Origin: Clostridium sp. AN503
GTDB taxonomy: Bacteria; Bacillota; Clostridia; Lachnospirales; Lachnospiraceae
Assembly: GCF_040719375.1 (NCBI RefSeq)
Contig: NZ_JBFDTP010000002.1
Coordinates: 744,001-808,000, forward strand
Reading direction: 5' to 3'
Length of the DNA: 64,000 nt
Of this stretch, positions 34,035-42,788 are shown in pieces. The notes beneath the pieces are model-generated. The model was not told where the DNA came from. It worked only from the letters and a program-made list of their open reading frames with translations, and did not search any database. Both the position numbers and the translations under genes were made by a program. The number at the start of each line of letters is the position of its first letter. The first letter of the stretch is position 1.

Positions 34035-34496
34035 ATGGATTTACATTATGAACCGGTTGGGAAGGACAACCGGGAGGCGATATCAAAGCTTGAGATACTG
34101 CCGGAGCAGAGCGGTTATATAGAGACGGTGGCCCAGTGCCTGTCGGAGGCGGACCGGGACAGGAAATGGCATCCTGTGGGTATTTATGACGGAGAGCAGC
34201 TGGTTGGATTTGCCATGTACGGGTATTTCTTCTGGGAGTATTTCCCGGTTGGCAGGCTGTGGCTGGACCGGTTCCTGATCGACTGCCATTATCAGGGCAG
34301 GGGATATGGAAAGGCCGCTCTTATAGGGCTTTTAGAGCTTTTGTCCCGGAAATACCCCAAAAAGAAAGTGTATCTGAGTGTGATCCGGGAGAACAGTACG
34401 GCGATCCGCCTGTATCAGGAATTTGGATTCCGATTTAACGGGGAAAAGGATATCCATGGGGAGGATGTTATGGTAAAGGACAGCAGAAGGCAGTAA
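34035..34496 (+). CDS. GNAT family N-acetyltransferase (polyamine acetyltransferase-like)
   Basis: The 153-residue protein starts at ATG 34035. It carries the acetyl-CoA binding motif A (RFLIDCHYQGRGYGKAAL) and motif B (VYLSVIRENSTAIRLYQEFGFRF) of the GNAT fold, at about 85-100 and 115-138. The spacing, the N-terminal LHYEPVGKDNREAISKLEI and the HPVGIYDGEQLVGFAMYG stretch resemble spermine/spermidine acetyltransferases of the BltD/PaiA kind from Gram-positive bacteria. The substrate is a guess from similarity. It lies 39 bases downstream of the Nudix gene and may share its transcript. Confidence 0.8.
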   Translation: MDLHYEPVGKDNREAISKLEILPEQSGYIETVAQCLSEADRDRKWHPVGIYDGEQLVGFAMYGYFFWEYFPVGRLWLDRFLIDCHYQGRGYGKAALIGLLELLSRKYPKKKVYLSVIRENSTAIRLYQEFGFRFNGEKDIHGEDVMVKDSRRQ

Positions 34497-34500
34497 AGGT

Positions 34501-34640
34501 CTACGCTTCGTAGGTTGAGGGATCGGGTCCTCCGGTTTATGATATGGGTAGCTTCAGCGCAGCCATGTGCCCCGGTCAGGGTACGGACTGGCTGAGACAT
34601 TGGATCAAGGCGGTTAAAGCCAGCTATCAGAAAACAGGAG
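34501..34640 (+). other. Possible structured leader of the HTH-desulfoferrodoxin gene
   Basis: Between the GNAT stop and the next start lie 153 nt with several short stems: CTACG/CGTAG (34501-34513), GAGG/CCTC just after it, CCGGTC with GGACTGG, and a GGC...GCC closing pair near 34580-34620. A reading frame at 34544 crosses the region but looks non-coding. No known riboswitch class is recognised. Confidence 0.25.
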
Positions 34641-34649
34641 GAACGACAT

Positions 34650-35231
34650 ATGAATTACATTACAGGAAACACCATCAGGTCACTGAGGGAGAAAAAGAGG
34701 ATTACCCAGAAACAACTGGCAGATGTGCTGTCTGTCAGCCATAAGACGGTCTCTAAGTGGGAGACGGACAAAGGGCTGCCGGATATCGGGATTGTGGGGG
34801 AGTTGGCGGAGGCGCTGGGCGTTTCCATGGCTGAGCTGCTTACAGGAGATATCGTCACCAACCAGAACCGTTCCGCCAATATGCAAAAAAGCAGCTTTTA
34901 CGTCTGCCCCGTCTGCGGCAATGTGATCCATGCTGTGGGAGAAGGAGCCTTTTGCTGCTGCGGGATTGCGCTTCCTAAGCTGGAGTCCGAAGAAGCAGAC
35001 GGGATACACAGTCCTAAGGTAGATATCATGGACGGGGAATATTATGTTTCTGTGGACCATGGGATGACAAAGGACCACTATCTGTCATTTTTTGCTTATG
35101 TTTCGTCAAACTGCGTACAGATTGTGAAGCTGTATCCAGAGCAGACCGCAGAGTGCCGGTTTGCCAGGCGGGGTCATGGAAGTATTTATGCTTATTGCAA
35201 CCGGCATGGGCTGTATGAAGTGCGGGTGTGA
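34650..35231 (+). CDS. XRE-type HTH regulator fused to a desulfoferrodoxin-like domain
   Basis: The 193-residue protein starts at ATG 34650 behind ACAGGAGGA. Residues 1-66 are an XRE helix-turn-helix (ITQKQLADVLSVSHKTVSKWE). Residues 84-193 resemble desulfoferrodoxin: centre I cysteines C86, C89 and C102/C103 (YVCPVCGNVI, FCCCG), and the iron ligands of the superoxide reductase centre at H120, H137, H143, C183 and H186 (VDHGMTKDHYLSFF and YCNRHGLY). In active enzymes the first His follows Glu-Lys (EKHVP); here the sequence is DGIHSP, so the helper Lys is missing. I infer an iron-based redox or superoxide sensor rather than an enzyme. A GyrI-like protein is encoded 29 bases downstream. Confidence 0.82.
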   Translation: MNYITGNTIRSLREKKRITQKQLADVLSVSHKTVSKWETDKGLPDIGIVGELAEALGVSMAELLTGDIVTNQNRSANMQKSSFYVCPVCGNVIHAVGEGAFCCCGIALPKLESEEADGIHSPKVDIMDGEYYVSVDHGMTKDHYLSFFAYVSSNCVQIVKLYPEQTAECRFARRGHGSIYAYCNRHGLYEVRV

Positions 35232-35260
35232 GAGAAAAAAGAAGAAAAGAGGAAAAAAAC

Positions 35261-35713
35261 ATGTCATACACATTGAAAGAGGTTACGGTCAGGACCGACA
35301 ATTCCCTGGAGGGAATGAAGAAGATCGAGGAGCTGTGGGCCGATGTTGCAGGCGGCAGGCTTCCGGTCCTGTTTGACAGCGAACACAATTTCCAGCCGGG
35401 TATATCCCCGGTGTCCCGTTACAGCAATTATGAGAGCGATGAGAAGGGCAGCTATGATCTGAGCATCATCGGAGTGACGGCTGATTTTTTCCGTCAGATG
35501 GAATCGGAGGTCATGGCCGGAAGATACCGCAAATATGATGAGAGCGGTGAGGATATGGGGCAGTGTACGAAGGCGGCATGGGAAAAAGTCTGGGGCGACC
35601 AGGCATCCGGGGCCATGAAACGTGCGTTCACTGTGGATTATGAGAGCACAGTCCCGGCAGAATATACGAAGGATGGGAAGGTGCATTGCTATCTGTATAT
35701 TTCGGTGATCTGA
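35261..35713 (+). CDS. GyrI-like small-molecule-binding (effector-binding) domain protein
   Basis: The start is ATG 35261 (MSYTLKEVTVRTDN) behind AGAGGAAA; an earlier in-frame ATG lacks a site. The 150-residue stand-alone protein has the layout of AraC effector-binding/GyrI-like domains: an N-terminal ligand-pocket strand (LKEVTVRTDNS), LWADVAGG, a central YDLSIIGVTADFF strand, AGRYRKYDESGE and a C-terminal TVPAEYTKDGKVHCYLYISV. Such proteins bind hydrophobic or cationic small molecules. It lies 29 bases after the HTH-desulfoferrodoxin gene and probably shares its transcript. A functional link between the two is an inference. Confidence 0.7.
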   Translation: MSYTLKEVTVRTDNSLEGMKKIEELWADVAGGRLPVLFDSEHNFQPGISPVSRYSNYESDEKGSYDLSIIGVTADFFRQMESEVMAGRYRKYDESGEDMGQCTKAAWEKVWGDQASGAMKRAFTVDYESTVPAEYTKDGKVHCYLYISVI

Positions 35714-35768
35714 TGAGTGATCATATGTGTTGGGTTCTGGGGAGCTGTAATAAGTTTTAGTAAAAGGA

Positions 35769-35810
35769 TAAAGGTCTTCTATGGTAAACATGGGAGGCTT
35801 TTATTTTTTT
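35769..35810 (+). terminator. Probable terminator after the GyrI-like gene
   Basis: AAAGGTCTTCTATG pairs, with several G-U pairs and one mismatch, with CATGGGAGGCTTTT around GTAAA, followed by TATTTTTTTA. The rest of 35811-36112 is A+T rich and shows no gene or clear promoter. Confidence 0.6.
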
Positions 35811-36112
35811 ATGTTACTGATCAGATACAACATGTAGTGAAGATTAGCCATGCATGTTCTTAACCGCCAGCATTGTGATTGTCAGCCCTGGCGGGATAAA
35901 AACGGGATACAAAAACCAATCAACTGTAAAATAAAGGCACATTGGACTAAAAAGCCAAAAATAATAAAAAATGTAAAAATTTGGATAAAATGCATAAAAT
36001 TATGATGGAATATTGAAAATATTTATATAATATGCTAGAATCCGGATATGAGTTGGATGCAACATCCAAGTCGTTTGCCTTGGCCAGGACAAAAAGAGAG
36101 GAGAAGCTGTGT

Positions 36113-36820
36113 ATGGGACAAGATGAGGAGAAGGAACAATTTGATATCATGGATGGATATCTGACCCTGCAGGAACGGGTTTACCAGATTCTGCGGGACC
36201 AGATCCTGACGGGGAAGCTGCCGCCCAATGCCCCATTAAATACAAACAGATTATCCAAACAACTGAATGTCAGCCGGACGCCGATCCGGGATGCGGTAAA
36301 TAAACTGGTGTCTCTGGGCCTGGCGGTAAAGCTGCCGCACAGAGAGGCGAGAGTGGCGGATTTTATGTCAGATGAGATGTACGAGATCTTCTGTGCACGG
36401 GCTGCTCTGGAGGGAATTGCCGCCAGGTCAGCTTCCAGGTACATGTCTGATGAAATGCGCCAGACTCTGGTAGAGCTGGCAGACCGCACCGAGGAATGCT
36501 TCCTGAATGAGGATGACGCCGGTTTTATGGAGGCGAACAAGGAACTGCATTTCCTGATCTATGGGAGTCTGAAAGCGCCGATCCTTCAGGATATGGTAAA
36601 GCAGCTTTATCTGATATCCCAGCGGAACAGGGAAACCGGCTACCATCTTGCAGGACGGAGCGCGCAGGTAGTCCGGGAACACAAGGAGCTGGCAGATGCA
36701 GTCAGGAGAGGGGATGGGGAACAGGCCGAGAGGATTGGCTCGCGGCATCACTATAACACGATCATTAACCTGAAGAAGAAATTTGAAATGTTGCAGAGAG
36801 AAAGTAAAGCAGGAAACTAG
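36113..36820 (+). CDS. GntR family transcriptional regulator (FadR/FCD subfamily)
   Basis: The start is ATG 36113 (MGQDEEKEQF) behind AGAGGAGAAG; a start at 36032 would lie in the A+T-rich leader. The 235-residue protein has an N-terminal winged helix (LQERVYQILRDQIL, PLNTNRLSKQLNVSRTPIRDAVNKLVSLGLA) and a C-terminal all-helical FCD ligand domain with metal-site-like residues (FMEANKELHFLIY, HKELADAVRRGD, SRHHYN). FCD regulators usually respond to sugar acids, oxo acids or fatty acids. It is 28 bases before the binding-protein gene, so it is probably the operon's own regulator, and its class suits a sugar-acid intermediate. Confidence 0.88.
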   Translation: MGQDEEKEQFDIMDGYLTLQERVYQILRDQILTGKLPPNAPLNTNRLSKQLNVSRTPIRDAVNKLVSLGLAVKLPHREARVADFMSDEMYEIFCARAALEGIAARSASRYMSDEMRQTLVELADRTEECFLNEDDAGFMEANKELHFLIYGSLKAPILQDMVKQLYLISQRNRETGYHLAGRSAQVVREHKELADAVRRGDGEQAERIGSRHHYNTIINLKKKFEMLQRESKAGN

Positions 36821-36848
36821 ATCATTGATGGGAAAAAGGAGAGGAACT

Positions 36849-37976
36849 ATGATTAAAATGAAAAAAAGTGCAGCGATCTTATCAGCCATAGCCCTTGTGG
36901 CATCCATGGCAGGATGTGGAGGAGGAAGTTCACAAACTGCCGGTGGAACTGCGGCTGAGACAGCGGCATCCTCTGCGGCGGCAGAAGCGGAGAGCGCAGC
37001 AGCAGCTTCTGATGGTGAGAAACCGATCATTGGCGTTATGATCTTTGACTATGCCAATAACTATGTCACTTATGTCCGCAATGCGATCACCACAGTTGCC
37101 GGTGACGACGTGGAGATCCAGATGGTAGATGCGCAGAACGATCAGGCGCGTCAGGTGGAGCAGATCGATCTGATGATCAATAAGGGAGCCAGGGTCCTTT
37201 GTGTGAACGCCGTGGATCCAACAGCTGCATCTTCTATTATTTCCAAGGCAAAAGCTGCTGATATTCCTCTTGTATTCTTTAACCGCTGCCCGTCCGAAGC
37301 AGATATGATGAGCTACGATAAGTGCTGGTATGTGGGAAATGACCCATATGAAAGTGGAAAAATGCAGGCGGAAATGGCAATGGAAGCATTTAAGGCAAAC
37401 CCGGCGTTTGATAAAAACGGGGATGGCATCATGCAGTATGTGATCATTCAGGGGACCATGGGGCATCCGGATGCAGTTGCCAGGACCCAGGCCAATCAGG
37501 ATATTTTTACAGAGAGCGGATTTAAGGCGGAGCTTTTGGATACTCAGACCGGTGATTTTAAGACGGCGGCAGCAAAAGATGTTATGGATGTGTGGATGGG
37601 AAAATACGGGGATGAGATCGAGATGATCCTTTCCAACAATGATGCAATGCTCCTTGGCGCCATTGAGTCCTGTAAAGCAGAAGGCTATTTTGGAGCAGGT
37701 GATAAAGTCATGGGAGCCGTGGGAATCAACGCGCTTCCGGAGGTGCTGGATCTGATCGAGAATGAGACGATCATCGGCTCCATTATGTCGAATGCATACG
37801 AGGAGGGAGCTTCCATCTATGCCATGGCGCACAATGCCCTGGAAGGAAAAGACGTTATGGACGGCGTGAACGGTGAATTGGGCGGCATGAAGGATCTTAG
37901 AGTTCCCTATGTCCCGGTGGGAAAGGACAACGTTCAGATTGCACGGGATATGTATGCCAAGGTGCTGTCAAACTAA
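36849..37976 (+). CDS. mglB: Galactose-type sugar ABC transporter binding lipoprotein (MglB-like)
   Basis: The start is ATG 36849 behind GAGAGGAAC. The 375-residue protein has a lipoprotein signal (lipobox MAGC), an Ala/Ser-rich linker, and a type I periplasmic-binding fold: IGVMIFDYANNYVTYVRNAI, VDAQNDQARQVEQIDLMI, VNAVDPTAASSIISKA, PLVFFNR and ILSNNDAMLLGAIE. A loop DKNGDGIMQY at about 198-207 resembles the EF-hand-like calcium site of MglB. Similarity to MglB is at family level; galactose itself is not proven, and the oxidative genes downstream suggest some other hexose or related polyol. Confidence 0.85.
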   Translation: MIKMKKSAAILSAIALVASMAGCGGGSSQTAGGTAAETAASSAAAEAESAAAASDGEKPIIGVMIFDYANNYVTYVRNAITTVAGDDVEIQMVDAQNDQARQVEQIDLMINKGARVLCVNAVDPTAASSIISKAKAADIPLVFFNRCPSEADMMSYDKCWYVGNDPYESGKMQAEMAMEAFKANPAFDKNGDGIMQYVIIQGTMGHPDAVARTQANQDIFTESGFKAELLDTQTGDFKTAAAKDVMDVWMGKYGDEIEMILSNNDAMLLGAIESCKAEGYFGAGDKVMGAVGINALPEVLDLIENETIIGSIMSNAYEEGASIYAMAHNALEGKDVMDGVNGELGGMKDLRVPYVPVGKDNVQIARDMYAKVLSN

Positions 37977-37989
37977 CATAACCTGAAAA

Positions 37990-38022
37990 GCCGGGAAACT
38001 TTCATACGGAAAGCTTCCCGGC
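37990..38022 (+). terminator. Hairpin between binding-protein and ATPase genes
   Basis: GCCGGGAAACTTTC (37990-38003) pairs with GAAAGCTTCCCGGC (38009-38022) with one mismatch, followed by a short AGTTTTA. Likely a partial terminator or 3'-end stabiliser that raises binding-protein levels. Confidence 0.7.
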
Positions 38023-38055
38023 AGTTTTATCAGAGAAAAGAGACGGTGGTGAAAC

Positions 38056-39567
38056 ATGACTGAGAAGGAGATAAGCTATATTCTTCAAATGAAACATATC
38101 GTGAAGACATTTCCGGGAGTGAAGGCCTTAGATGACGTAAGCCTGGATGTCCGCCCCGGAACCGTTCATGCGTTGATGGGGGAAAATGGTGCAGGAAAAT
38201 CCACGCTGATGAAATGCCTGTTTGGTATTTATATTCCGGACAGCGGAGAGATCTTTTTCAGAGGACATAAGGTGCAGTTTACAAGTCCCAAGCAGGCTCT
38301 GGATCATGGCGTGTCGATGGTCCACCAGGAACTCAACCAGGTGCCGGAGACTTCGGTTATGGAGAACATCTGGATGGGGCGTATGCCTAAAAAAGGGATC
38401 GTGGTGGATGACAACAAAATGTACGAGGATACAAAACGTATCTTTGAGAGGCTGGATCTAAGGATAGACCCCAAAGAAAAGATCGGGCATTTATCCGTAT
38501 CCCAGCGGCAGATGATCGAAATTGCGAAAGCAGTGTCTGCGGATGCCCAGATCGTGGTTTTGGATGAACCTACATCCTCCCTCACAGAGAAGGAGGTGGA
38601 TCATCTGTTCCGCATCATCAGGACCTTGAAGGATCAAGGATGTGGAATCATATACATTTCTCACAAAATGGAAGAGATCCTTAAGATTTCCGATGATGTC
38701 ACGGTCATGAGGGACGGACAGTATGTCTATTCCGGGCTTGCCAGTGAGATGAATACAGACCAGCTGATCGCGCTGATCGTGGGAAGGGAGCTTACGAACC
38801 GTTTTCCAAAAAAGATCAGTATCCCCCAGGAAGAGATCCTGTTGAGCGTGGAGAATCTGAAAGGAATGTACGGCCCCACTGTGACAGATGCAAGCTTTTC
38901 ACTCAGAAAAGGAGAGATTCTGGGGATTTCCGGTCTGATGGGATCAAGAAGGACCGAGACTGTAGAAACCATCTTTGGCATCCGGACACTGGAGAGCGGA
39001 GCCATGGAAAAGGATGGGCACAGGATCGGCAATCACACTACTCGGGAAGCCATCGATAATGGTTTTGCGCTGATCACGGAGGACCGGAGGCAGAGTGGTA
39101 TTTTTGCCGGACTGAGCATTGAGTTTAATACAACCATTGCAAATGCAGGGAATTATACAAATCGTTTTGGCGTGCTTGACAAGAAAAAAATGGAGCAGGA
39201 TACAGACTGGGTGATCGAACGACTGCACGTAAAAACACCTTCCCAGAAGGAGAAGATAGGAAACCTGTCGGGAGGCAATCAGCAGAAAGTAATCATGGGA
39301 CGGTGGCTTCTGATCGATTCCCAGGTGATGATGTTAGACGAGCCGACCAGAGGCATCGATGTGGGAGCCAAATATGAAATATACCAGCTTGTCATGGAAT
39401 ATGCGGCAAAGGGGAACGGGGTGATCTTCATTTCCTCTGAAATGCCGGAGCTTCTCGGAATTACGGACAGGATCATGGTCATGAGCAATGGCCGGGTCGC
39501 CGGTATCGTTGATACGGCGTCCACCTCTCAGGAGGAGATTCTGAGATTGTCTGCCAAGTATTTATAA
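38056..39567 (+). CDS. mglA: Sugar ABC transporter ATPase with two nucleotide-binding domains (MglA-like)
   Basis: The 503-residue protein has the double-ATPase layout of carbohydrate uptake transporter family 2. The first half has Walker A GENGAGKST, signature LSVSQRQM and Walker B VVLDEPTSSL; the second half has the usual degenerate Walker A (GLMGSRRTE), signature LSGGNQQKV and MLDEPTRGIDVG. It works with the MglB-like binding protein upstream and the single MglC-like permease 19 bases downstream. The set of three genes in the order B-A-C is that of mgl operons. Confidence 0.92.
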   Translation: MTEKEISYILQMKHIVKTFPGVKALDDVSLDVRPGTVHALMGENGAGKSTLMKCLFGIYIPDSGEIFFRGHKVQFTSPKQALDHGVSMVHQELNQVPETSVMENIWMGRMPKKGIVVDDNKMYEDTKRIFERLDLRIDPKEKIGHLSVSQRQMIEIAKAVSADAQIVVLDEPTSSLTEKEVDHLFRIIRTLKDQGCGIIYISHKMEEILKISDDVTVMRDGQYVYSGLASEMNTDQLIALIVGRELTNRFPKKISIPQEEILLSVENLKGMYGPTVTDASFSLRKGEILGISGLMGSRRTETVETIFGIRTLESGAMEKDGHRIGNHTTREAIDNGFALITEDRRQSGIFAGLSIEFNTTIANAGNYTNRFGVLDKKKMEQDTDWVIERLHVKTPSQKEKIGNLSGGNQQKVIMGRWLLIDSQVMMLDEPTRGIDVGAKYEIYQLVMEYAAKGNGVIFISSEMPELLGITDRIMVMSNGRVAGIVDTASTSQEEILRLSAKYL

Positions 39568-39586
39568 AAGATAAGGGGAGAAAAAG

Positions 39587-40621
39587 ATGCAAAAAATAAA
39601 AAATATCCTGCCGGAGGGGCATGAAAAATCATGGAAGGCCATGGTCTTAGACTGGTCAATCTATATTGTGCTGCTGATCCTGGTTTTTGTGATCATCTAT
39701 ATTGATCCCAAGTTCTTAAGCCTGAAAAATGTATCCGCGATCCTCAGCCAGGCGTCCACCAGAGTGATCCTGGCATTGGGCGTCAGCGGGATCATCGTGC
39801 TGGGCTGCACGGATCTTTCGCTTGGGCGCAGCGTGGGTATGGCGGCTATTTTCACAGCGTCACTCCTGCAGGACCCGTCCTACGGCTCAAGAGTATTCCC
39901 GGACCTGCCGGAGCTTCCGGTGGTCATTCCGGTCCTTGGCGCTATTGTACTTTGTTCTGTATTTTCTCTGATCCACGGCATGTTTGTGGCAAAACTGAAG
40001 GTGGCGCCGTTCATTGCATCTTTGGGGATGCAGCTTGTTATCTACGGTTTAATGTCGATTTATTTTGACGTGGTGAACGATTCCGCGCCCATCGGTGTGC
40101 TGAATCCGAAATTCTCAAAAATGGCGCAGGGGGCTTTTGAGTTTGGAGCGGTCCGAATTCCTTATCTTGTCTGCTATGCGGTCATCGCCATTGTTGTGAT
40201 ATGGTTTATATGGAATAAAACTGTGCTGGGGCGCAATATGTTTGCGATCGGCGGAAATTCAGAGGCCGCCAATGTATCTGGCATTAATCTGATCCGGAAT
40301 ATGCTGATCATCTATGTGATCGCAGGGATCATGTACGGCATCGGAGGGTCCCTGGAGGTTGCCAGAACAGGAAGCGCTACCAATGCCCTGGGGGCATCCT
40401 ATGAGTTGGATGCGATCGCGTCCTGCGTTGTGGGAGGTGTGTCCATGCGCGGCGGCGTAGGTTCCATCGGCGGGGTGGTGACCGGTGTTCTGCTGTTTCA
40501 GATCATCAGCTATGGGCTGGTGTTTGCACAGGTAAACCCGTATCTGCAGTATTTTGTAAAAGGCGCGATCATTTTGCTGGCAGTTTCAGTTGATACACAA
40601 AAATATATTAAAAAGAGATAG
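39587..40621 (+). CDS. mglC: Sugar ABC transporter permease (MglC-like)
   Basis: The 344-residue protein starts behind AAGGGGAG and has about ten hydrophobic segments. It resembles Escherichia coli MglC over its length: FLSLKNVSAILSQAS, ALGVSGIIVLGCTDLSLGRSVG, FIASLGMQLVIYGLMSIYFD, GRNMFAIGGNSEAANVSGIN, GSATNALGASYELDAIASCVVGG and VNPYLQYFVKGAIILLAV. It is the only membrane component encoded, so it should act as a homodimer. Sugar specificity is not readable from the permease. Confidence 0.9.
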   Translation: MQKIKNILPEGHEKSWKAMVLDWSIYIVLLILVFVIIYIDPKFLSLKNVSAILSQASTRVILALGVSGIIVLGCTDLSLGRSVGMAAIFTASLLQDPSYGSRVFPDLPELPVVIPVLGAIVLCSVFSLIHGMFVAKLKVAPFIASLGMQLVIYGLMSIYFDVVNDSAPIGVLNPKFSKMAQGAFEFGAVRIPYLVCYAVIAIVVIWFIWNKTVLGRNMFAIGGNSEAANVSGINLIRNMLIIYVIAGIMYGIGGSLEVARTGSATNALGASYELDAIASCVVGGVSMRGGVGSIGGVVTGVLLFQIISYGLVFAQVNPYLQYFVKGAIILLAVSVDTQKYIKKR

Positions 40622-40637
40622 AGCGGGGGAGATCACA

Positions 40638-41732
40638 ATGCAAAAGTTTGATATTCCAGAGACAATGAAAGCAATGACGCTTGCTGCATATGACAAATTA
40701 GAGCTGGCAGAAGTTCCGGTACCACAGCCGGGGCCGGGCGAGGTACTTTGCCAGATTAAATCTGTAGCAATCTGTGGGTCAGATCCCAAGATGATCCATG
40801 GAGGATATAAGTTTGCCAACTGGCCACCATACTATCCGTTCATTATGGGACATGAGTGGGCGGGACAGGTGGTTGCCGTGGGGGAAGGGGTAAACAGTTT
40901 TGCCCCGGGGGACCGTGTGGCTGGCGAGGCTCATGTGGGCTGCGGTAAATGTGATAACTGTAAGAGAGGCCATTATACAGTCTGCTTAAATTATGGCAGG
41001 GACGGAGCGGACGGCGGACTTGATATGGGGCATCGCCATTATGGCTTTTACTGGCAGGGAGCGAATGCGGAGTACAATGTATATAAAGAGAGCGCACTCC
41101 ATAAGATCCCGGATAATGTCAGCTATGACGTGGCGTCCATGTGCGACTGCGCGGGCGTGGCGTTCCACGGGGTGCAGCTGGCAGGAGTGACGCCGGGAGG
41201 AACCAGCGTGGTGTTTGGACCCGGCGCCATCGGACTGTGTGCGATGATGGAATGTAAGGCGTTAGGGGCCGGCAGGGTGATCATGATCGGCCGAGGGGCC
41301 AAGCTGGAGAAGGCGAGAGAGCTTGGCGCAGATATCTGTATCGATTTTGAGAAGGAGGATCCGGTAAAACGGGTGCTGGAGCTGACAGGCGGTATTGGTG
41401 CGGACGAAGTGATGGAGTGCTCCGGTGCGGCAGATTCTCCGATGAAGGCATGCCAGATGGTCCGCAAGACCGGATCGGTGGCGATCATTGCCACTTACCA
41501 TGCAGGCGATGTGACGATACCGGCAAACACGGTGAACTTCAATGAGATCCAGATCGTTGGTTCCAAGGCGAATCCCAATGTGTCGGAGGAGGTTTTACAT
41601 TTCTTTTCCACCGGGGCAATACAGGGGGAGAAGCTGATCACACATACCTTTCCGTTGGAGGAATATGAGAAGGCGGTGGATCTGTTTGAGCATAAAAAAG
41701 ACGGGTCGATTAAAGTAGTAATACATCCATAA
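40638..41732 (+). CDS. Zinc-dependent medium-chain alcohol dehydrogenase (first of two)
   Basis: The start is ATG 40638 behind GCGGGGGAGA, 16 bases after mglC. The 364-residue protein has catalytic-zinc residues in AICGSDPKMIHGG and GHEWAG, the four-Cys structural zinc loop GCGKCDNCKRGHYTVC, and a Rossmann domain with FGPGAIGLCAMMECKALGAGRV. The pattern is that of polyol/threonine/sorbitol-type dehydrogenases. In this operon it is a candidate for the first or a later NAD(P)-linked oxidation of the imported sugar. The substrate is not determined. Confidence 0.88.
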   Translation: MQKFDIPETMKAMTLAAYDKLELAEVPVPQPGPGEVLCQIKSVAICGSDPKMIHGGYKFANWPPYYPFIMGHEWAGQVVAVGEGVNSFAPGDRVAGEAHVGCGKCDNCKRGHYTVCLNYGRDGADGGLDMGHRHYGFYWQGANAEYNVYKESALHKIPDNVSYDVASMCDCAGVAFHGVQLAGVTPGGTSVVFGPGAIGLCAMMECKALGAGRVIMIGRGAKLEKARELGADICIDFEKEDPVKRVLELTGGIGADEVMECSGAADSPMKACQMVRKTGSVAIIATYHAGDVTIPANTVNFNEIQIVGSKANPNVSEEVLHFFSTGAIQGEKLITHTFPLEEYEKAVDLFEHKKDGSIKVVIHP

Positions 41733-41747
41733 GAGAGGGACAATGCA

Positions 41748-42788
41748 ATGGCAGGATTAATGAAAGCGGCGGTGCTTAAGGAATTTGGGAAACCGCTTGT
41801 GATAGAAGAAAAAGCAATTCCGGTGCCAGGACCGCACGAAGTCTTAGTACACGTGAGGGCCAGCGGCCTGTGTGTGTCGGATATCCATATTCAGGACGGC
41901 ATCATCAAAACTGTGAGGACACCCTATACGCCGGGGCATGAGATGGCAGGGATCATCGAGGCAGTGGGTGAGGGGGTGACCCGGGTAAAGAAAGGGGATC
42001 ACATCGTTACTGCGATCGATATTGTATGCGGTCACTGCAGATATTGTCTGAGCGGACGTACCAATCTCTGCCCGTCCCTGGTCAGGATCGGGTTTGAGCG
42101 GGACGGTTCCCATGAAGAATACTGTGTGATACCGGAAGGGAATGCATATAAGATTGCTGACCACATTCCCTTTGATCAGGCAACCAGTCTGACCGATGCG
42201 GTGGGCTGTATGTATAATGCGATCAAGAACCGGGCAAGGATCCAGCCGGGCAGCAGGGTGCTTATCCTTGGAACCGGAGGCCTGGGCATGAACGCGATCC
42301 AGATTGCCAGGGTGTTTGGGGCGGAGGTATATGCGACCAGCAGACAGCCTGAGAAGCTTAAACTATCCCTGGAAATGGGGGCCGATGCAGTGATCAACAC
42401 AAAAGAGCAGGATTTAAAGGAGGAGATCACCCGCCTGACCAACGGGGAAATGTGTGATGTGGTGATTGATAACATTGGTATCCGCGGTTCTGTAAATCAG
42501 GCGCTGAGCGTGGTCTGTGCGGGGGGACGGGTGGTCGTATCCGGATATAACGATCCTTTGTTTGAGGCGGATTTTCAGGATGTGATGAAATTCGAGAAAG
42601 AGATTGTAGGAATCCGTGGAATGACCGGAACAGACTTAATGGAGGTGATCGCGCTGGTGGAAAAGGGGAAGATTGTCCCCTATGTTTATAAAACCCTTCC
42701 CTTCCACCAGATCAACGAGGGCCTGGAGATGCTGCGGACCGGCGCGGCGAAGGGACGGGTCGTTATGATGATGGAGGATGGAGCATGA
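41748..42788 (+). CDS. Zinc-dependent medium-chain alcohol dehydrogenase (second of two)
   Basis: The 346-residue protein starts at ATG 41748. It has SGLCVSDIHIQDG and GHEMAG for the catalytic zinc, the structural loop CGHCRYCLSGRTNLC and the cofactor fold LILGTGGLGMNAIQIARVFGAEV. It is clearly a different branch from its upstream neighbour (sequence similarity is limited to family motifs), so the two are unlikely to be a recent duplication. Its end overlaps the next gene by four bases (ATGA). Substrate unknown. Confidence 0.88.
   Translation: MAGLMKAAVLKEFGKPLVIEEKAIPVPGPHEVLVHVRASGLCVSDIHIQDGIIKTVRTPYTPGHEMAGIIEAVGEGVTRVKKGDHIVTAIDIVCGHCRYCLSGRTNLCPSLVRIGFERDGSHEEYCVIPEGNAYKIADHIPFDQATSLTDAVGCMYNAIKNRARIQPGSRVLILGTGGLGMNAIQIARVFGAEVYATSRQPEKLKLSLEMGADAVINTKEQDLKEEITRLTNGEMCDVVIDNIGIRGSVNQALSVVCAGGRVVVSGYNDPLFEADFQDVMKFEKEIVGIRGMTGTDLMEVIALVEKGKIVPYVYKTLPFHQINEGLEMLRTGAAKGRVVMMMEDGA

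Noticed and set aside
34544..34744. Plus-strand frame of 66 codons upstream of the HTH-desulfoferrodoxin gene
   Set aside because: It overlaps the HTH gene in another frame, has no ribosome binding site and no recognisable similarity.
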